A stretch of 64,000 nt of DNA from assembly GCA_001643675.2 (NCBI GenBank), contig LSRY02000060.1, positions 166,001-230,000 on the forward strand. The letters are read 5' to 3'. Below the pieces are notes generated by a model. It worked only from the letters and a program-made list of their open reading frames with translations. It made no database searches and was not told where the DNA came from. The stretch comes from Monocercomonoides exilis. Its lineage: Eukaryota; Preaxostyla; Oxymonadida; Polymastigidae. Shown piece by piece: positions 34,701 through 43,597 of the stretch. How positions within the stretch are numbered: position 1 is the first letter of the stretch; each line of letters starts with the position of its first letter. Position numbers and translations under genes: made by a program.

Positions 34701-36766
34701 ATGATGGCTGTTGTCCTTGCGATGAAATTATGACAGATCTCAGCACAAGTCTTCCTTGTTGTGAGATCATGGAAAATAGATGGGACGCCATATTTGAATC
34801 TGTCAGAAAATGTGTAATTCTCAATGAGTCAATGAACATAACTCCAGAAGACAGTACAAAAAGCGAATCAGAAGATGCAGACAAAGATTTTGACGAAACC
34901 TCTGAAGAATTTGATTCAGTTTCTGTGATTAAAATTTCTTTATCCTGTGTATCTACAGCAATGCGGGGATTAAACACACCAGGAAGAAGCAGAAGTTGTT
35001 GTTGTCCTTTTGAAGATGACAACTCAATAGCTTTTTCAATCGTTAAGCAGCTGCTCGTGGAACTCATCCCGCACAATGCATCATTGTCATTTCCTTCTGT
35101 TCCAACATAGCGGAAAAGATACCCGCTCAAAAGCCAATCCGGGAAGTAATATGCTGTGCCATTGTCCTTGCAAAGCCTCTGAGCCAATAAGTTGGTTGAA
35201 TAACATGATTCAAACTGGGTTTCTGCAGAGCGATTGTACGAGTCATCTAAATATATGTCGTGGCCACTTCTGCTGCTGTCACTTCTACAACTGCATTTAT
35301 CAAAAAACAAATACCTGAATAAAACCTGAGTCAGCAAGTGATGGGAATACAACCTATATCTCATTCCTCCACCCTTGCTCTCTGAACTGCATTCAAAAAA
35401 ATGGCAGTTGCTCACTATTGCACAAAGTGTTCCCGATGGCAAACTCAATCCCCCTCCGTATTGACGAGCAGTTGAACAAAAGCGAAAGTTGCAATTGAAA
35501 ATCATAATTTTTTCATCCATTTGTTTTTCTTCCTCTTTAAACAGAACACTTGTTTTCTGATTTTCAATGCAATCTTCAAACAACATTCTGTCCGTGAAAA
35601 CATAAATTCCTCCTCCATAATCCAATGTGGTGCAATTTAAGCAATTGTTATTTTGGACTGAACAGCATCCTAAAACACCTTCAACAGATATGGCACCTCC
35701 AGTCCCTGATTTGGATGAGCAGTTTTCGAAAGTTGACATTGAAAGAATTAGTGTTCCGGAATAATAGCTGGCAATTGCACCTCCATGGCCCGATGCATAG
35801 CACCCTTCAAATAAACACTGGTCAACAACAATTTCTGAATTCGGCTGCGATATGATGCATATCGCACCGCCAGACCCGTCTGCATCCCAAGATGTTGTGT
35901 TATTCACGATGCAACTATGCCATTCACATCGGATAAATCGTTTTTGTGAAGAATAAATGATCCTATCCATTGAAGAATTGTTTGTGAAGTCATCGTTGGT
36001 TGCCCGTGAGCATGAAAAAAATGAGTTGTTGATCAAAAAATGAGAAAAAGATGGATCACCGATTGTTCTGACAATGCCTCCATAAAACACATTTGAAACA
36101 TCATAAAATGAGCAACAAGAAATATGTGAAACGCCTGATGCAGGCTCTTGATTCAGCGGGATATAAGCCATCATCAGAGAAATGTTGCTGAATACCAACT
36201 TTGACAATTCATCTGCCGAAAAAGCTGACGAAGTTATAAATGGTGCAGCGGTCAGTTGAAAGGAAGAAAAAATGGAAGAACTGATAGCTGTGCTTGAATA
36301 TTGGTTGTTTCCTTGAAATACAGTTCTTGAAGACATCAAAGGCGGAAAAAGCTCCGGATTTCCTATAGTCCTGATCGAAATGTTTGCGATTCTTGAATGA
36401 AGAACGGAATCGAAAGGTGCAATGACAGAGGACCCTCGGCATGCAACTGTGCAAGATGCAACTGAAAGACAAGAATTCTCATGTCCCTGAATAATACTTC
36501 TTTCCACTGGCTGAAGAAGTTCAACTGATCCTAACTCTATTGAAGAATTGACAATGTGGCAGCAAAACAACACACGGCTAAAACATAACAATTATCTGCA
36601 TTTTCCACACAAGCATAAATCCATACGATAGATAGTCATTGTGAAATTGTGCCTCGAAAGAATCAGCTAACTCATTGGCGAAAAAAGTTTGAATGAATAT
36701 TGTCAGCCCCAAAATATTCATAACGATGTGTGCCATTCTGCTGCTTGACTGCAAAGTTTTATTCAT
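24394..36766 (-). CDS. giant secreted beta-helix / transmembrane / pseudokinase protein, right copy (three other 1-bp frame breaks)
   Basis: Inverted duplicate of the left giant gene with the same architecture: exon 1 at 36627-36766, intron at 36578-36626, eight CGxxxxPC beta-helix modules, one transmembrane helix and an HRD/DFG-less kinase-like tail. Here the frame is intact at the three places where the left copy breaks. It breaks instead at three other homopolymers: about 33541 (five A, left has six), about 26445 (seven A, left has eight) and about 25815 (five A, left has six). Joining the longer allele at all six sites would give a single frame. That pattern points to sequencing or consensus error more than to independent pseudogene decay. 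Gene conversion between the arms would explain the near identity. Confidence 0.82.
25800..26420 (-). CDS. giant gene, right copy, segment C: membrane-proximal ectodomain
   Basis: 206 codons (NNICYWNGSIVQLIGSTSS..) matching the left copy between about 17530 and 18150. It is bracketed by two single-base homopolymer losses. This is the last beta-helix part before the membrane anchor. Confidence 0.7.
   Translation of the reverse strand: MTNNICYWNGSIVQLIGSTSSIRETEFANSTKGALLILDGNARIGMGMFANNSPSIEKFPSIRRNVLCNGNSTLDVQSLKGGDGAMPNTSLWILSEGCKLEGIAGERASSLFIPTLDFIRKEMNGNMIELILLGTILLPCDLKLCIISSIESTEAIETYELEKNAFISEREVHCFIEGAKIDSVLAEVEVTAQILFGRKSIQKQMQ
26417..33553 (-). CDS. giant gene, right copy, segment B: modules 3-8 uninterrupted
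   Basis: 2,378 codons open, covering the parts that are split into three frames in the left arm. This is the best view of the repeat architecture: modules 3-8 follow one another at about 310-400 residue spacing, each with a CGxxxxPC head, several N-C-S/T-F strands and a GGGI/GGGM turn. It ends out-of-frame (ERKKDLKEKPM*) after the seven-A tract near 26445. Confidence 0.78.
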   Translation of the reverse strand: MRKSGCTLIDVKLSGVLLQNFDDGVIAASSSGSVVIQNCSFNNSSLATGGYIVSKSGSALTIENTTFGNVTRTTGNGSCVEFSSTKDSYQVLSISNSTFANCKIRENKKGGGGLYVMLKKPTQFCLVASTIESCSAPILTGTEGKGGGMMIDILDETFFSLSTLFMDLNQAEYGNDLFIYSFDLSSSANGDSFPLFSPSLPYSETSCVGIDSKWPSTRIPLVYYFLEKELVVSTSMDGSDVEVCGFIKFPCQSFDFSFSRKSNERKSIEVSRNYILNESLILDDVSGYSICGVNKTELVLNGKEGSALGIFEIRQIVHIGKFAILLKKHIPSPQKSAIFISKSSGIATIEDCAVLCDAGADAIFFPFLFINAGSLYLNRFSTSSIRSESFSFISAATDASMSICDATFVNVSSTNTKGLLSFSSCFHISLNSSVANASSSPNCGMIWIDNVVQSKLQNCSFNEVRKISGNGSALSGNVCNGCCLSLDSNTISACETKQGFGGGISVKLLGGGEFNVGKESVCYIERSVAEANEQYGGYGGGLHICCDESGHDFFLSQLTFGSRENTLNKASYGGKNVFLEGYSLQALLDRTSFGFNFAIEINKTDITELVGFESVSHIKPIPLVLFFRTFSPPAMLGNPGYDYMQCGYYDYPCSTIQFAENARFKDGTTSIKLLPSFHFDNKLVLNKQETVIDSLSTGSKISVNEEGAGLGEGLIESEVSFLLKNISFEIPSSLKIVNESQARECFLLCKCNTLQLVECSISKAVNMLNEQPEFFFAMVKGGCLIVNKLIVADIVFRGGGVFAIDETNNEDSIISEWSCSKVQTDFADGSLMKLKKGKSMRMQNCEFSDSHSEDGCIIDQLNECSLELKNVSFRDIKRRNGNGGILIGEIGFECMQKAENCTFWDAACEEQKGKGGGVKVRISEGATFNFNANKISSCNVSNIDGCGGGMHVEFLSSDMKYSLKSIVWSWNSGAHGRDLFAVCKHPRVVIIASLWSDTAFEDEAESQRDRLWVVDEDPALNVDTSLFDYLFPTADEIVFVNSGGLDANVCGYLEDPCDTVEGGFNVLGDEQSIIQIKSSAVLNRDLNRGQRKLTIRGNKTNIIMNIGDQGHLSLTSGNSQASLTLWKLNLVLPVHSVRTEFIDIFVGTAYISECSFGNKESSAKETNMKLFLVRGGILQISSVNIFNIHFLDNNTVITAFDGNVSLENCHILKTTSGGGSLIKGVENSIFFVKGTLAEQCEMPEGRAFVFEENSKIEIGGNCTFLKCKSANGHGGAIKCSLSSSCIFNIWNSTITGCEVSINKRLYGGGLSFDLLLGYENSFSLSSLMFSLNNAYIGKDLFVCCGDLNESITPERFDIILMENGIEKVDFAGTDKKLFISEPIDLLHLLVKYVGDFVFIDEDGIDILGCGKEKLPCRSMNNGFKHLDNNGISSLHTIYITNYGLFEESSLTVTTPQMIQSYAPSDVSISDLEFSSEIENSNNQSVIVALRSLSFIRLNMILPQSFAGNQKEVIRSDGGSIDLLTCKFDFQLSTAKYTLLKINQGTLTMKNCSMRTSQFEFVPIISLKKVSVDNCTFDGLYTPNSEKGGVFRNSVLGNDDVCLNSCIMHNCSCSDSNGKGGALFFDCSKCQNPICLMLVNVSFSLNEAYVGKNMFILSTDLNTTVTTTSFLFDYNSSINDEKSFQGSDSLQNDTDLLRFLVPRLSPHIYVSSNGFDVMRCGSKSDPCKSFWKGYNQLDKIDQNKKICICGSTIIQDEFVFLDSFIIYSSDRDDEDSMSTITISGKETKNDVEIVNKGSLSILKINVFASTNASNSDESVFCSISGILEFNKCLFSSDGRNDEPLRLSFILATNGVINVLNVCLKSFVCSKDIVNIRGFSSLKCNNISVFSVIITEGTFLNVHEQRVSNNNERNVASVNGSTFESVNSDSNYPCVLSCENSKNILFELHDNVFQLSKAATCLNGGIIMFAMNEESCLRIRSSSLTQCSCSSTKGRGGGIYLRTNLSGALNFQLKNISFTGNNAFLGRDMFIECVNIDEQINETQFNIDFSENVFVRQNAIYGIDREQHSSEPVNLMDYILINKADTIFVSDSDVLEGEDTKKCGSIALPCFSISYSLLHLSHFFESRLLIKISSYLNAEIDLEDILIESSSKTSSAIRVAPNISESRNSLIDCTNSVELSLLSFVYETNFNSKHKIFALASAGTLSLSHISFFSNVPSSFACVPFTLIFALNSEVIIEHSVIKDISFLSPSIFSFQCQSFTRISDAEFSQIEISESCINNIYRTINSDVANDIPTDGVAISSCFFSNITCLLSSNCIFALRNIASVGVQNCSFNCHTPLHQQDLFVSLVNCSEVILDSCVFDGGICCSDERKKDLKEKPM
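33529..36766 (-). CDS. giant gene, right copy, segment A: signal peptide to module 2
   Basis: Exon 1, the 49-bp intron and 1,020 codons of beta-helix ectodomain, equal to the left copy. It ends in VCEKVDAR* because a poly-A at about 33541 has lost one base relative to the left arm. Module 1 is near 35075 and module 2 near 34010. Confidence 0.75.
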
Positions 36767-38148
36767 CCAAATAAATACAGTTCAACGATAATTCAAAAAG
36801 AAATTCTAATACGAAAAGAGCAAACAAACTTTGTTTCTGATTGCCTTTTATCTGGAAAAATTGTCTTTCAGAGAACAAGGAGCAAGTTAGAAATATTAGT
36901 AAATTACTGTAATTAAGAAATATTTATTATGGCTGAAAGCAGAGTTTTTCTTATTGACTTGCATTAATAAAGAAATTTCCTTGCTAATGCATCCAAATTC
37001 GGAATCTTCACTTTTATTTTTTGTTGAAATAAACATCCACTGAAGCATTGAAGGAAGGCATGACAGATGACTGATGTCAGCATGCAGAGTTTTTCTTGAA
37101 TGTCTCCTATCAATATTTCACAATCATGTCTCCTTGAAGTCAATTTGCTCTTACTCTCCGAATGAAAAAAGGAGCTTCTTCTTTTCATGTTTGATGTTTC
37201 CTTTTCCAGCTCTTTTCCGTCACGACTTGGATCATCACCAGATTTTTCTCGTGTAATGTTTTTTCCCAAATTCTTATCATTAACTTTCTATCCTTTTCTT
37301 TTTTTTTCAACAATTCTCTTAATTTTCAAATCTTTGAAGGCAATTTTCCCATTTCCTATTTTGTTTCGTGGATTATTTTGCTTTGGGGAAAAAATGTTTA
37401 TAAACTCATCTGGCAGTTTATCTAACAACTTTTAAAATCTGGTACTGATTCCTCACTTTTCGTTTGAGCAAAGAAAGCTATCAATCAAAAGATATAAAGC
37501 AACTGACATTTGCATCAATAGCATTTCACGCCTTTAAAAAACTCGCAGCGCTCTCTTGGTAATCTGTTGGGCACGAATCATTGTCAAAACGTTGTGCTCT
37601 TTCCATTTATTTGGTGAGCTTCCTTTTCAACTTTGTCAAGCCGTTCCTCATCAAAATTCACAAAGTTTCAATCTTCTTCTCCGACTCCAACTTGTTTGGC
37701 TTCTCTTTCTCCACTGACCGTTGCTATCCAAATATTTTATGCACTCCGAGCAGGCCATTCGGCAGATACTTATTTCTCGCAGCGAATAAGCCCGAGCTTC
37801 CAACAAATGGAGTGTGGAATCAAGTTCGGCGCATCTTCCCCGAAATTCAGAATGCATGCGTGTATTGCATCGCTCTTTGCAGTTGCCTCAGAACGGCAAA
37901 GCTTAACTGGCAAGAACAATGAAGAAAATAAAAAGCAGGATTTTTAATAATTTGGAAAATATGGAATTTTTTTTCCACACCAACAATTATGATCGGGTTT
38001 CAAATAATGAAGTTTCCAGATAAACTGATGGATTTTCAATTGTCAATTACGTAATGAATGCTTGAGAAATGGAAATTGAGGTTGAACATGAATTTGCTTT
38101 CATGTATTTTCGGTAAAAGAGGAAAAATAATATGGCAATAGGCCATCC
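36767..38148. promoter_or_regulatory. divergent intergenic region, right arm
   Basis: Mirror of 5825-7206, between the divergent giant gene and the truncated U2SURP-like gene. It is kept identical as far as read, so both arms should have equivalent promoters. Confidence 0.5.
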
Positions 38149-41124
38149 ATGTTAATTGGGTTGTTCAAACAATTCACAGAAATAGATAGCTACCGATTCG
38201 CCCAGCGTCCAAATCGTGATTATCATTCAGAAAATTTTAATTTATTTTTTTGCAACCATTATAAACGATATTTTGCTGGAAAGAATGTTTTGGACCCTCG
38301 GGCTGATTGCTGCATGCAATATGCATCCTTTGCGCAAAAAGACAGTGAAAAATCTATTTCCTGCGCATATGAAGGGGGAGAGATGATGTATTCTTCGCTT
38401 CAAAATCAATATCTTTCTCCATATATTTATCCCCAATTGTCTTATTTGCCTGGGTATTATTTTCCTGTAGCGGAAAATAACCCGTTTGGTATGTATTTTT
38501 TTGTGATTTTTAGAAGAATTTATATCTTTTCTTTTCAAGATGGGTGTTTTTATCAATATTGTTCTCTATCAAATACGCCGTATCAAAATGCATATGGCAA
38601 CGATGGACTTTCAGCTGGCCAGTCGCATGACGGGTGGCATATGCCTGTTGCGCAAGCGACATATTTTCAGCTTCCTCCTTTGACGACTCCTTCGCATGAT
38701 GATCCCAATAAAAAAAGTGAGTTAACGAATAAAGAAAGCAAGGAACCGGCAAATCCATTTCGGCTCCGCCTTTTCTCAAGTCGGTTATTTGAGAATTTGC
38801 ATTCAGCAGGATATAAAGGCATTTCGTTCGATGGGTCAGATGCTTTTTCAAAAGAATTTGTTGATTTGTCAAAAGAAAGAAAAAAGACGATTTGGGTTGG
38901 AGGACTGCCAAAAGAATTGGAAGAAAAAAAATTGTACCAATTTTTTTCGAAATTTGGAGCAGTTGAATCTATTCGAATTATTCGAGGAAAATGCTGTGCA
39001 TTTGTGAATTTTTTAAGGGAGCTGGATTGCAGGAAAGCGATAGACAGCATAAAGCGCGGGAGCAATCCGAAGCACGAAGAAAGCATCCGAGTTGCTGAAG
39101 ACTGTGGCTTTTACGCTGACGACAGTCTGTTTGAAGAGACTGCGACGCTTCTGACTTCAAAGCCAAGCACCACAAAGCTGCATTGCCTTAGCCAGCCAAG
39201 CTCTTCTGCAGATTCTTCACGAGAAAGCGCAGCCACAGAAGAGACGCTGCAAAAAAGCGTAAATAGCTCTGTTGGCTGCCTTCAAGGAAAGCGTGGCGCG
39301 AATCAGATTGGGAATGATTCATTGTGTGGTGATGGCTTCGCCATTCAGAAAGAGCAAGCAGCAGCAGAACCAGCAGCAGCAACAGCCAAAGCAGAGCCAC
39401 CGGAAAATAGCGAATTTGGCATCAGGCACACACCTCGGCTGGAGGGCACTCGATCGGCAGAAGCTGCGCTCTCTGCTTTGGCGGAGAAGGACGAAGTTGC
39501 TGCAAAGAGTTCTGATTTTGCTGCTGAACAGAACAAACTCCAATGTCAGACAGCAGAAGCTTCCACTGAAAATTCGGCAAACACTCCAGCCGTTTCAATT
39601 TCTTCGCAATCATCATTTCATTTGCACTGTTCATCGACATCTTCATCGTCGTCTTCATCATCAACTTCTTCTTCTTCTTTGCCTTCTTCTTCTTCTTCTT
39701 GCCTTGAGGAATCCTCTTCATCCGCAGCCTCTATATCCAGCGACATTCCATCAAAAAGCACAGCAGATAGTTCAGAGTACGTACAGAGCTCTTCTTCGGG
39801 TGTACTGTCGTCAGAGCCAGACTCCATCGACACGTTCCGCTTTGCGATCGGAGGGTTCTCTCTTCTGTGCAGCTACGGGCGGATCAGCGAGGCGGAGGCG
39901 GTGCTGCGCTCTGGAGTGTTCCCTGAGGCTGTGGTTGAGGCGGAGTGGGAAGCGGGGGAGGCGCAGCGCACGCTGTGGATCCGCAACTTCCCCGCTGGCA
40001 CGGGAGAGCGGGATGTGCGGCAGCTGTTTGGGGAGTTTGGGCCGCTGGATTATGTGGCGGTGAATCAGAAGAAGCGATATGCGTTTGTAGCGTTCTTCAC
40101 GACAGAGGAGGCAGTCTGTGCAAAGCTGACAGTGGAGGCAGCACTGAAGGAAATGAAAGAGATGAAAGGAAATAAGGAAAAGGAAGGGATCGGGGAAGGG
40201 GAAGAGAAGGAAAAGGAAATTGAAAAAGGCAAACAAGAAATAGAAAAACAGTGCTGTATGCATATTGGATATGCGAAAAAGAATATTCCGTTGTATCACC
40301 ATAGTAACAACTCAGCAAGAAAGAAGAAAAAAATGAACAAAGATAAAAATGAGGAAAAGGATGAAAAGGAAGACAACCAAAATCACCCAACGAACGAAGA
40401 AATCTTTTCATTGAATCAGAACAAGAACGCTATTTTTCCTGCAGCTCCTCCGGAAAATGTTGATTTGGAGCACGTGATTGAAAAGATGGCGATGTATGTT
40501 GTGGTGAAAGGGAAAGGGTTTGAAACAAAGATGCGGGAAGAGAAGAAGCAGTTCCCGTTGTTCAGTTTCCTGCGCGAAGGTGGAGAAGGGAACGAGTACT
40601 ACAAATGGCGTGTTTTCTGTGCACTGAACGGGATTTCGGAGGAAGAAAGCGGCAAAAGAGTGATCCGATATGCACAGGGGAAGAGATGGGATGTTCCTGA
40701 GTGCTTCCTCAGCGCCAGACACCCAATAATAAGCAAAATTGTTCATCCAGATGAGGAGGAAGAAAAATGTGCTGATGGAAAGGGAGAGGCAGAAAAGGGA
40801 ATAAGAACACAAAATGATGGTGATTGCAATCGCAAACAGTCGAATTTGAAGATTGGTGATTCATCATCTTCATCAACGTCTTCTTCTTCTTCTTCTTCTT
40901 CTTCTTCTTCTTCTTCTTCTTCTTCTTCTTCTTCTTCTTCTTCTTCTTCTTCTTCCTCTTCCTCTTCCTCTTCCTCTTCCTCTTCCTCTTCCTCTTCCTC
41001 TTCCTCTTCCTCTTCCTCTTCCTCTTCCTCTTCCTCTTCCTCTTCCTCTTCCTCTTCCTCTTCTTTTTCTTTTTCTTTTTCTTTTTCTTCTGTTTCTTCT
41101 TCTTCCACTTCCACTTCATCTTAA
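38149..41124 (+). CDS. RRM-RRM-SURP protein, right copy, C-terminally truncated
   Basis: 991 codons. It is identical to the left copy from the start Met through RRM1, RRM2 and SURP, apart from one extra serine in a Ser run and a Cys-to-Gly change just before the breakpoint (KICD versus KIGD). From 40877 it runs into a long Ser tract, then SFSFSFSF, and stops at TAA 41122-41124. The helical CID-like region and Pro-rich tail of the left copy are missing. The 51-bp intron is at 38489-38539. It keeps the RNA-binding parts, so it could still be functional or act as a dominant variant; equally it may be a by-product of the duplication. Confidence 0.82.
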   Translation: MLIGLFKQFTEIDSYRFAQRPNRDYHSENFNLFFCNHYKRYFAGKNVLDPRADCCMQYASFAQKDSEKSISCAYEGGEMMYSSLQNQYLSPYIYPQLSYLPGYYFPVAENNPFGMYFFVIFRRIYIFSFQDGCFYQYCSLSNTPYQNAYGNDGLSAGQSHDGWHMPVAQATYFQLPPLTTPSHDDPNKKSELTNKESKEPANPFRLRLFSSRLFENLHSAGYKGISFDGSDAFSKEFVDLSKERKKTIWVGGLPKELEEKKLYQFFSKFGAVESIRIIRGKCCAFVNFLRELDCRKAIDSIKRGSNPKHEESIRVAEDCGFYADDSLFEETATLLTSKPSTTKLHCLSQPSSSADSSRESAATEETLQKSVNSSVGCLQGKRGANQIGNDSLCGDGFAIQKEQAAAEPAAATAKAEPPENSEFGIRHTPRLEGTRSAEAALSALAEKDEVAAKSSDFAAEQNKLQCQTAEASTENSANTPAVSISSQSSFHLHCSSTSSSSSSSSTSSSSLPSSSSSCLEESSSSAASISSDIPSKSTADSSEYVQSSSSGVLSSEPDSIDTFRFAIGGFSLLCSYGRISEAEAVLRSGVFPEAVVEAEWEAGEAQRTLWIRNFPAGTGERDVRQLFGEFGPLDYVAVNQKKRYAFVAFFTTEEAVCAKLTVEAALKEMKEMKGNKEKEGIGEGEEKEKEIEKGKQEIEKQCCMHIGYAKKNIPLYHHSNNSARKKKKMNKDKNEEKDEKEDNQNHPTNEEIFSLNQNKNAIFPAAPPENVDLEHVIEKMAMYVVVKGKGFETKMREEKKQFPLFSFLREGGEGNEYYKWRVFCALNGISEEESGKRVIRYAQGKRWDVPECFLSARHPIISKIVHPDEEEEKCADGKGEAEKGIRTQNDGDCNRKQSNLKIGDSSSSSTSSSSSSSSSSSSSSSSSSSSSSSSSSSSSSSSSSSSSSSSSSSSSSSSSSSSSSSSSSSSSSFSFSFSFSSVSSSSTSTSS
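40877..41110 (+). repeat. compound microsatellite (TCT)n-(TCTTCC)n-(TCTTTT)n
   Basis: About 75 bp of TCT, then about 110 bp of TCTTCC, then about 28 bp of TCTTTT. It forms the serine/phenylalanine end of the truncated protein and lies exactly at the outer breakpoint of the palindrome. The left arm has only a few TCT units there. Confidence 0.92.
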
Positions 41125-42145
41125 ATCACTCAATCACGTGTTGAAATGGAAAAGCTACATACAAAACAGAGGGGAAGAAGAAACAAGTTAATTTTATTAG
41201 AGATCATTTCAATATTTATAGTCAAGTTTCCCGCAAGCAGAAATATGTGAAATATTTCTTCACTTGAAGCCACGCTCTCGAAAAGCCAGTCAACAAGCAA
41301 TTGAAAACACGTTCACAGAAGAAGATGTTTCAAGACAGGAAGATTGTCTTCAAGCAACAAGCAGAATATCTGACAAGTTGGCATCTTTTGTGAATTGTGT
41401 GAAGAATATAATGTCATCTATGAAAAAGAAGAAGAAGGAGAGGAGAGCGTCAAATAACCAACTCTGGGTATTCATTTCGATTTGATACAAAAGGATTGAA
41501 TTGAAGGCGAGAACAGAAGAAAAAGAATGACATAAATTTCATTTTGCTATTTGCATCTTTAACTTTCCAACAATTGCTTTTTTATTTCGCAATTTATCTG
41601 TTGTCTGTTTCTATCTTTTTATCTTCATCGACAATCATATTTTGATGTTTTCGAAGCGATTTCAGACTTTTCTGAGAAAACATTTCAGTTGTTTCAAATG
41701 CATTTCACAGGATCATTTGTGATTCAACAGCAAGGAAGAAAATTCTCTGTTTTGCTGTACGCCTCATTTGCCACGCCTTTTCACTTTTTCCAAAAAAAAG
41801 ACTTCCTTTTCGTTCTCAACAAAAACAGAATGTGATTATCCCTTTCACCAATACAAACAAGATAATAATTTTCTTTTTATGAAAAGGAACAAGAAACAAA
41901 CTTTTGAGCATCTTTTCAAACATTTATTTTTCAAGAAATCATAATGAAAAAAGCCAAAAATGACTTTTATTAAGGTAAATTGATCGATGGGCCAGTTATT
42001 TTCCTGTTCTTCCCGAAAAGCACAAGCGGTTGACACTGCTTCCGCTTCGTTTTCCGAAGAAAACACATCGTTTGCGTTTTTTCATTTTTTATGATTTTTG
42101 AAGCACTTTTCCTTGCAAACCAAACATGACGTTTTGGAAATTTGA
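41125..42145. other. intergenic region right of palindrome
   Basis: About 1 kb with no confident gene. A 73-codon frame at 41264-41485 lacks an ATG start and is basic. The sequence has no similarity that I can see to the left flank (1-3078), confirming that the two arms have different surroundings. Confidence 0.45.
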
Positions 42146-43597
42146 ATGAAACTGGGTTCTGCTAAATTGACCGAAGATAGAATTTCGGAATTTCCAATTG
42201 CGCGCAAGTTTTTAAGTTTGCTCATTTTCTTTGTTTATTCTCTAATTGTGAAATTTGGTGTTTTTTTTATAAAAAAATTCATTCAGAATTGTTTAATAAA
42301 CTGGAAGATTGCAATAGGCATGAGCAAAAGCAGAAAATTAAAGAGATGAATGAAATAATAGAAGGAATGAATAAAGAAGAATTTGAATCTGTTTTCACAA
42401 AAGAACTGTTCGACAAAATTTACGAAATGATTAAAGAAAAGAAAATATCTTTGCAAAATGCATTCTTCTTGCTGAAGCGCATTTGTTATTTCATAGAGTT
42501 GAAAAATGTATGGAATCCATGCTTTAGAGGATCTTCGCTTTACAAAAGCTTTGAGAAGACAATTGTTGAGGAAAATAAGAAAATGAAAGGAAAGAATGAA
42601 AAGCTGCTTGCAGATCTTTGTGAATGCTTCGCTTTGATGAATTTCTTCATCATTTCAGATGAATTGAGTTCGATTTGCGTGCCTTGCCTTCTGAAAGTCG
42701 CCTCGAAGAAAAAGGAAAGCAAAGAAATTCAAAAAGAAGTGGAAATGGCTTTGTTGGCTTTGAGCGCAGTTGAACAATATGACGTGGTATTAATTTTTAG
42801 ATTTGTTGAATTATTTTGAGTTATTTATTGATGCATTTCTTTATTTTCATTAGGTCCAGCCTTATGCATTGCGTTTGAATGATACAATAGAAATCATCAA
42901 ATATCATCAGCAACATCATAATCTGACTCAACTTGCATATCGGTATGCTTGGGATATTCTAATTCAAAAAATATTCTTCGAAAGAAATTTGGAAGATGTG
43001 ATTGTGAATGAGCTGCATTTTGGAAGAGAAGCAAGAAGAGAACTGGAAGAGCTAACAAAGTGCGTGGATTGGAAGAGAAAAAAAGGAAAGGAAATGAACA
43101 AAGATGAAGCAAAAGAAGTGCTGGTAATCAGAAAATGGATCCAAACATTAGAGTATTTCCTTTACTCCTGCAAGCGGAGGAATGAAGAATGTATTGTGCT
43201 TATCAACAGCGTTGTTAAAGTATTTCGAGCAGCGAAGGATAATTACAGCGTTGTTAGCTATCAGTGCATTAAATCACTAAAAAATGTTACAGAAAACAAA
43301 AATTTGAAAGTTGAAGATTTTTTGAAAGGAGGAGCAGTTGATGCTGCTTTGGAGGGGATTCAGCTTCCAACAATAAGAGAAGAATGTTCAACAGAATCTT
43401 TATATTTTTTTAAATATGTTTGTGAAAAGTTGAAAGAAAAGACGGAGAATAAAATGGAAGAAGCGAAAAGAAAAGTGATGAAAAGGAAAGTGCTTGAAAC
43501 GATGGAAGAAGAAGGATATGAAGATTGCATGGTCAGTTTGGACCGTTTCATTCAGTCAAAGAACTTTTTTCAAATTTTTGCTCTTTTGGGAGATTAA
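42146..43597 (+). CDS. helical (ARM-like) lineage-specific family protein, copy 1
   Basis: Three exons: 42146-42215, 42287-42786 and 42854-43597. The introns are GTTTGC..TTCAG (71 bp) and GTATTA..ATTAG (67 bp). About 437 residues, alpha-helical, with ISLQNAFFLLKRICYF, EKLLADLCECFAL, PCLLKVASKKKE, EMALLALS, LTQLAYRYAWDILIQKIF, VNELHFGREARRELEEL and EDFLKGGAVDAALE. These look like armadillo/HEAT-type helical pairs, but I recognise no characterised family. It shares its layout with the gene at 51414-52939, including an exon 1 of exactly 70 nt. From memory the family is multicopy in oxymonads; that is inference. The second 5' splice site could be 3 bp earlier. Confidence 0.72.

Larger units (their letters stand above)
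21519..40898. repeat. right arm of giant palindrome, split by a transposon
   Basis: Inverted copy of 3079-20415. The innermost 17 bp (21519-21535, AATAATGATGATGAATA) are separated from the rest (23574 onward) by the transposon at 21536-23573. The outer edge dissolves in an expanded TCT tract from about 40877. Without the transposon the arm is about 17.34 kb, the same length as the left arm. Confidence 0.93.

Noticed and set aside
3079-40898. Palindrome as a hairpin-read assembly artefact
   Set aside because: The loop is unique and asymmetric, a transposon is present in one arm only, the outer flanks differ, and the breakpoint tract lengths differ. Long reads are still needed to close the question.
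40709-41119. Minus-strand frames rich in Lys/Arg or Glu opposite the TCT tract
   Set aside because: They are the antisense translation of the microsatellite (AGA/GAA/AAG). The sense strand carries the real gene. The same applies at 54314-54610, 57402-57689 and 61250-63719.
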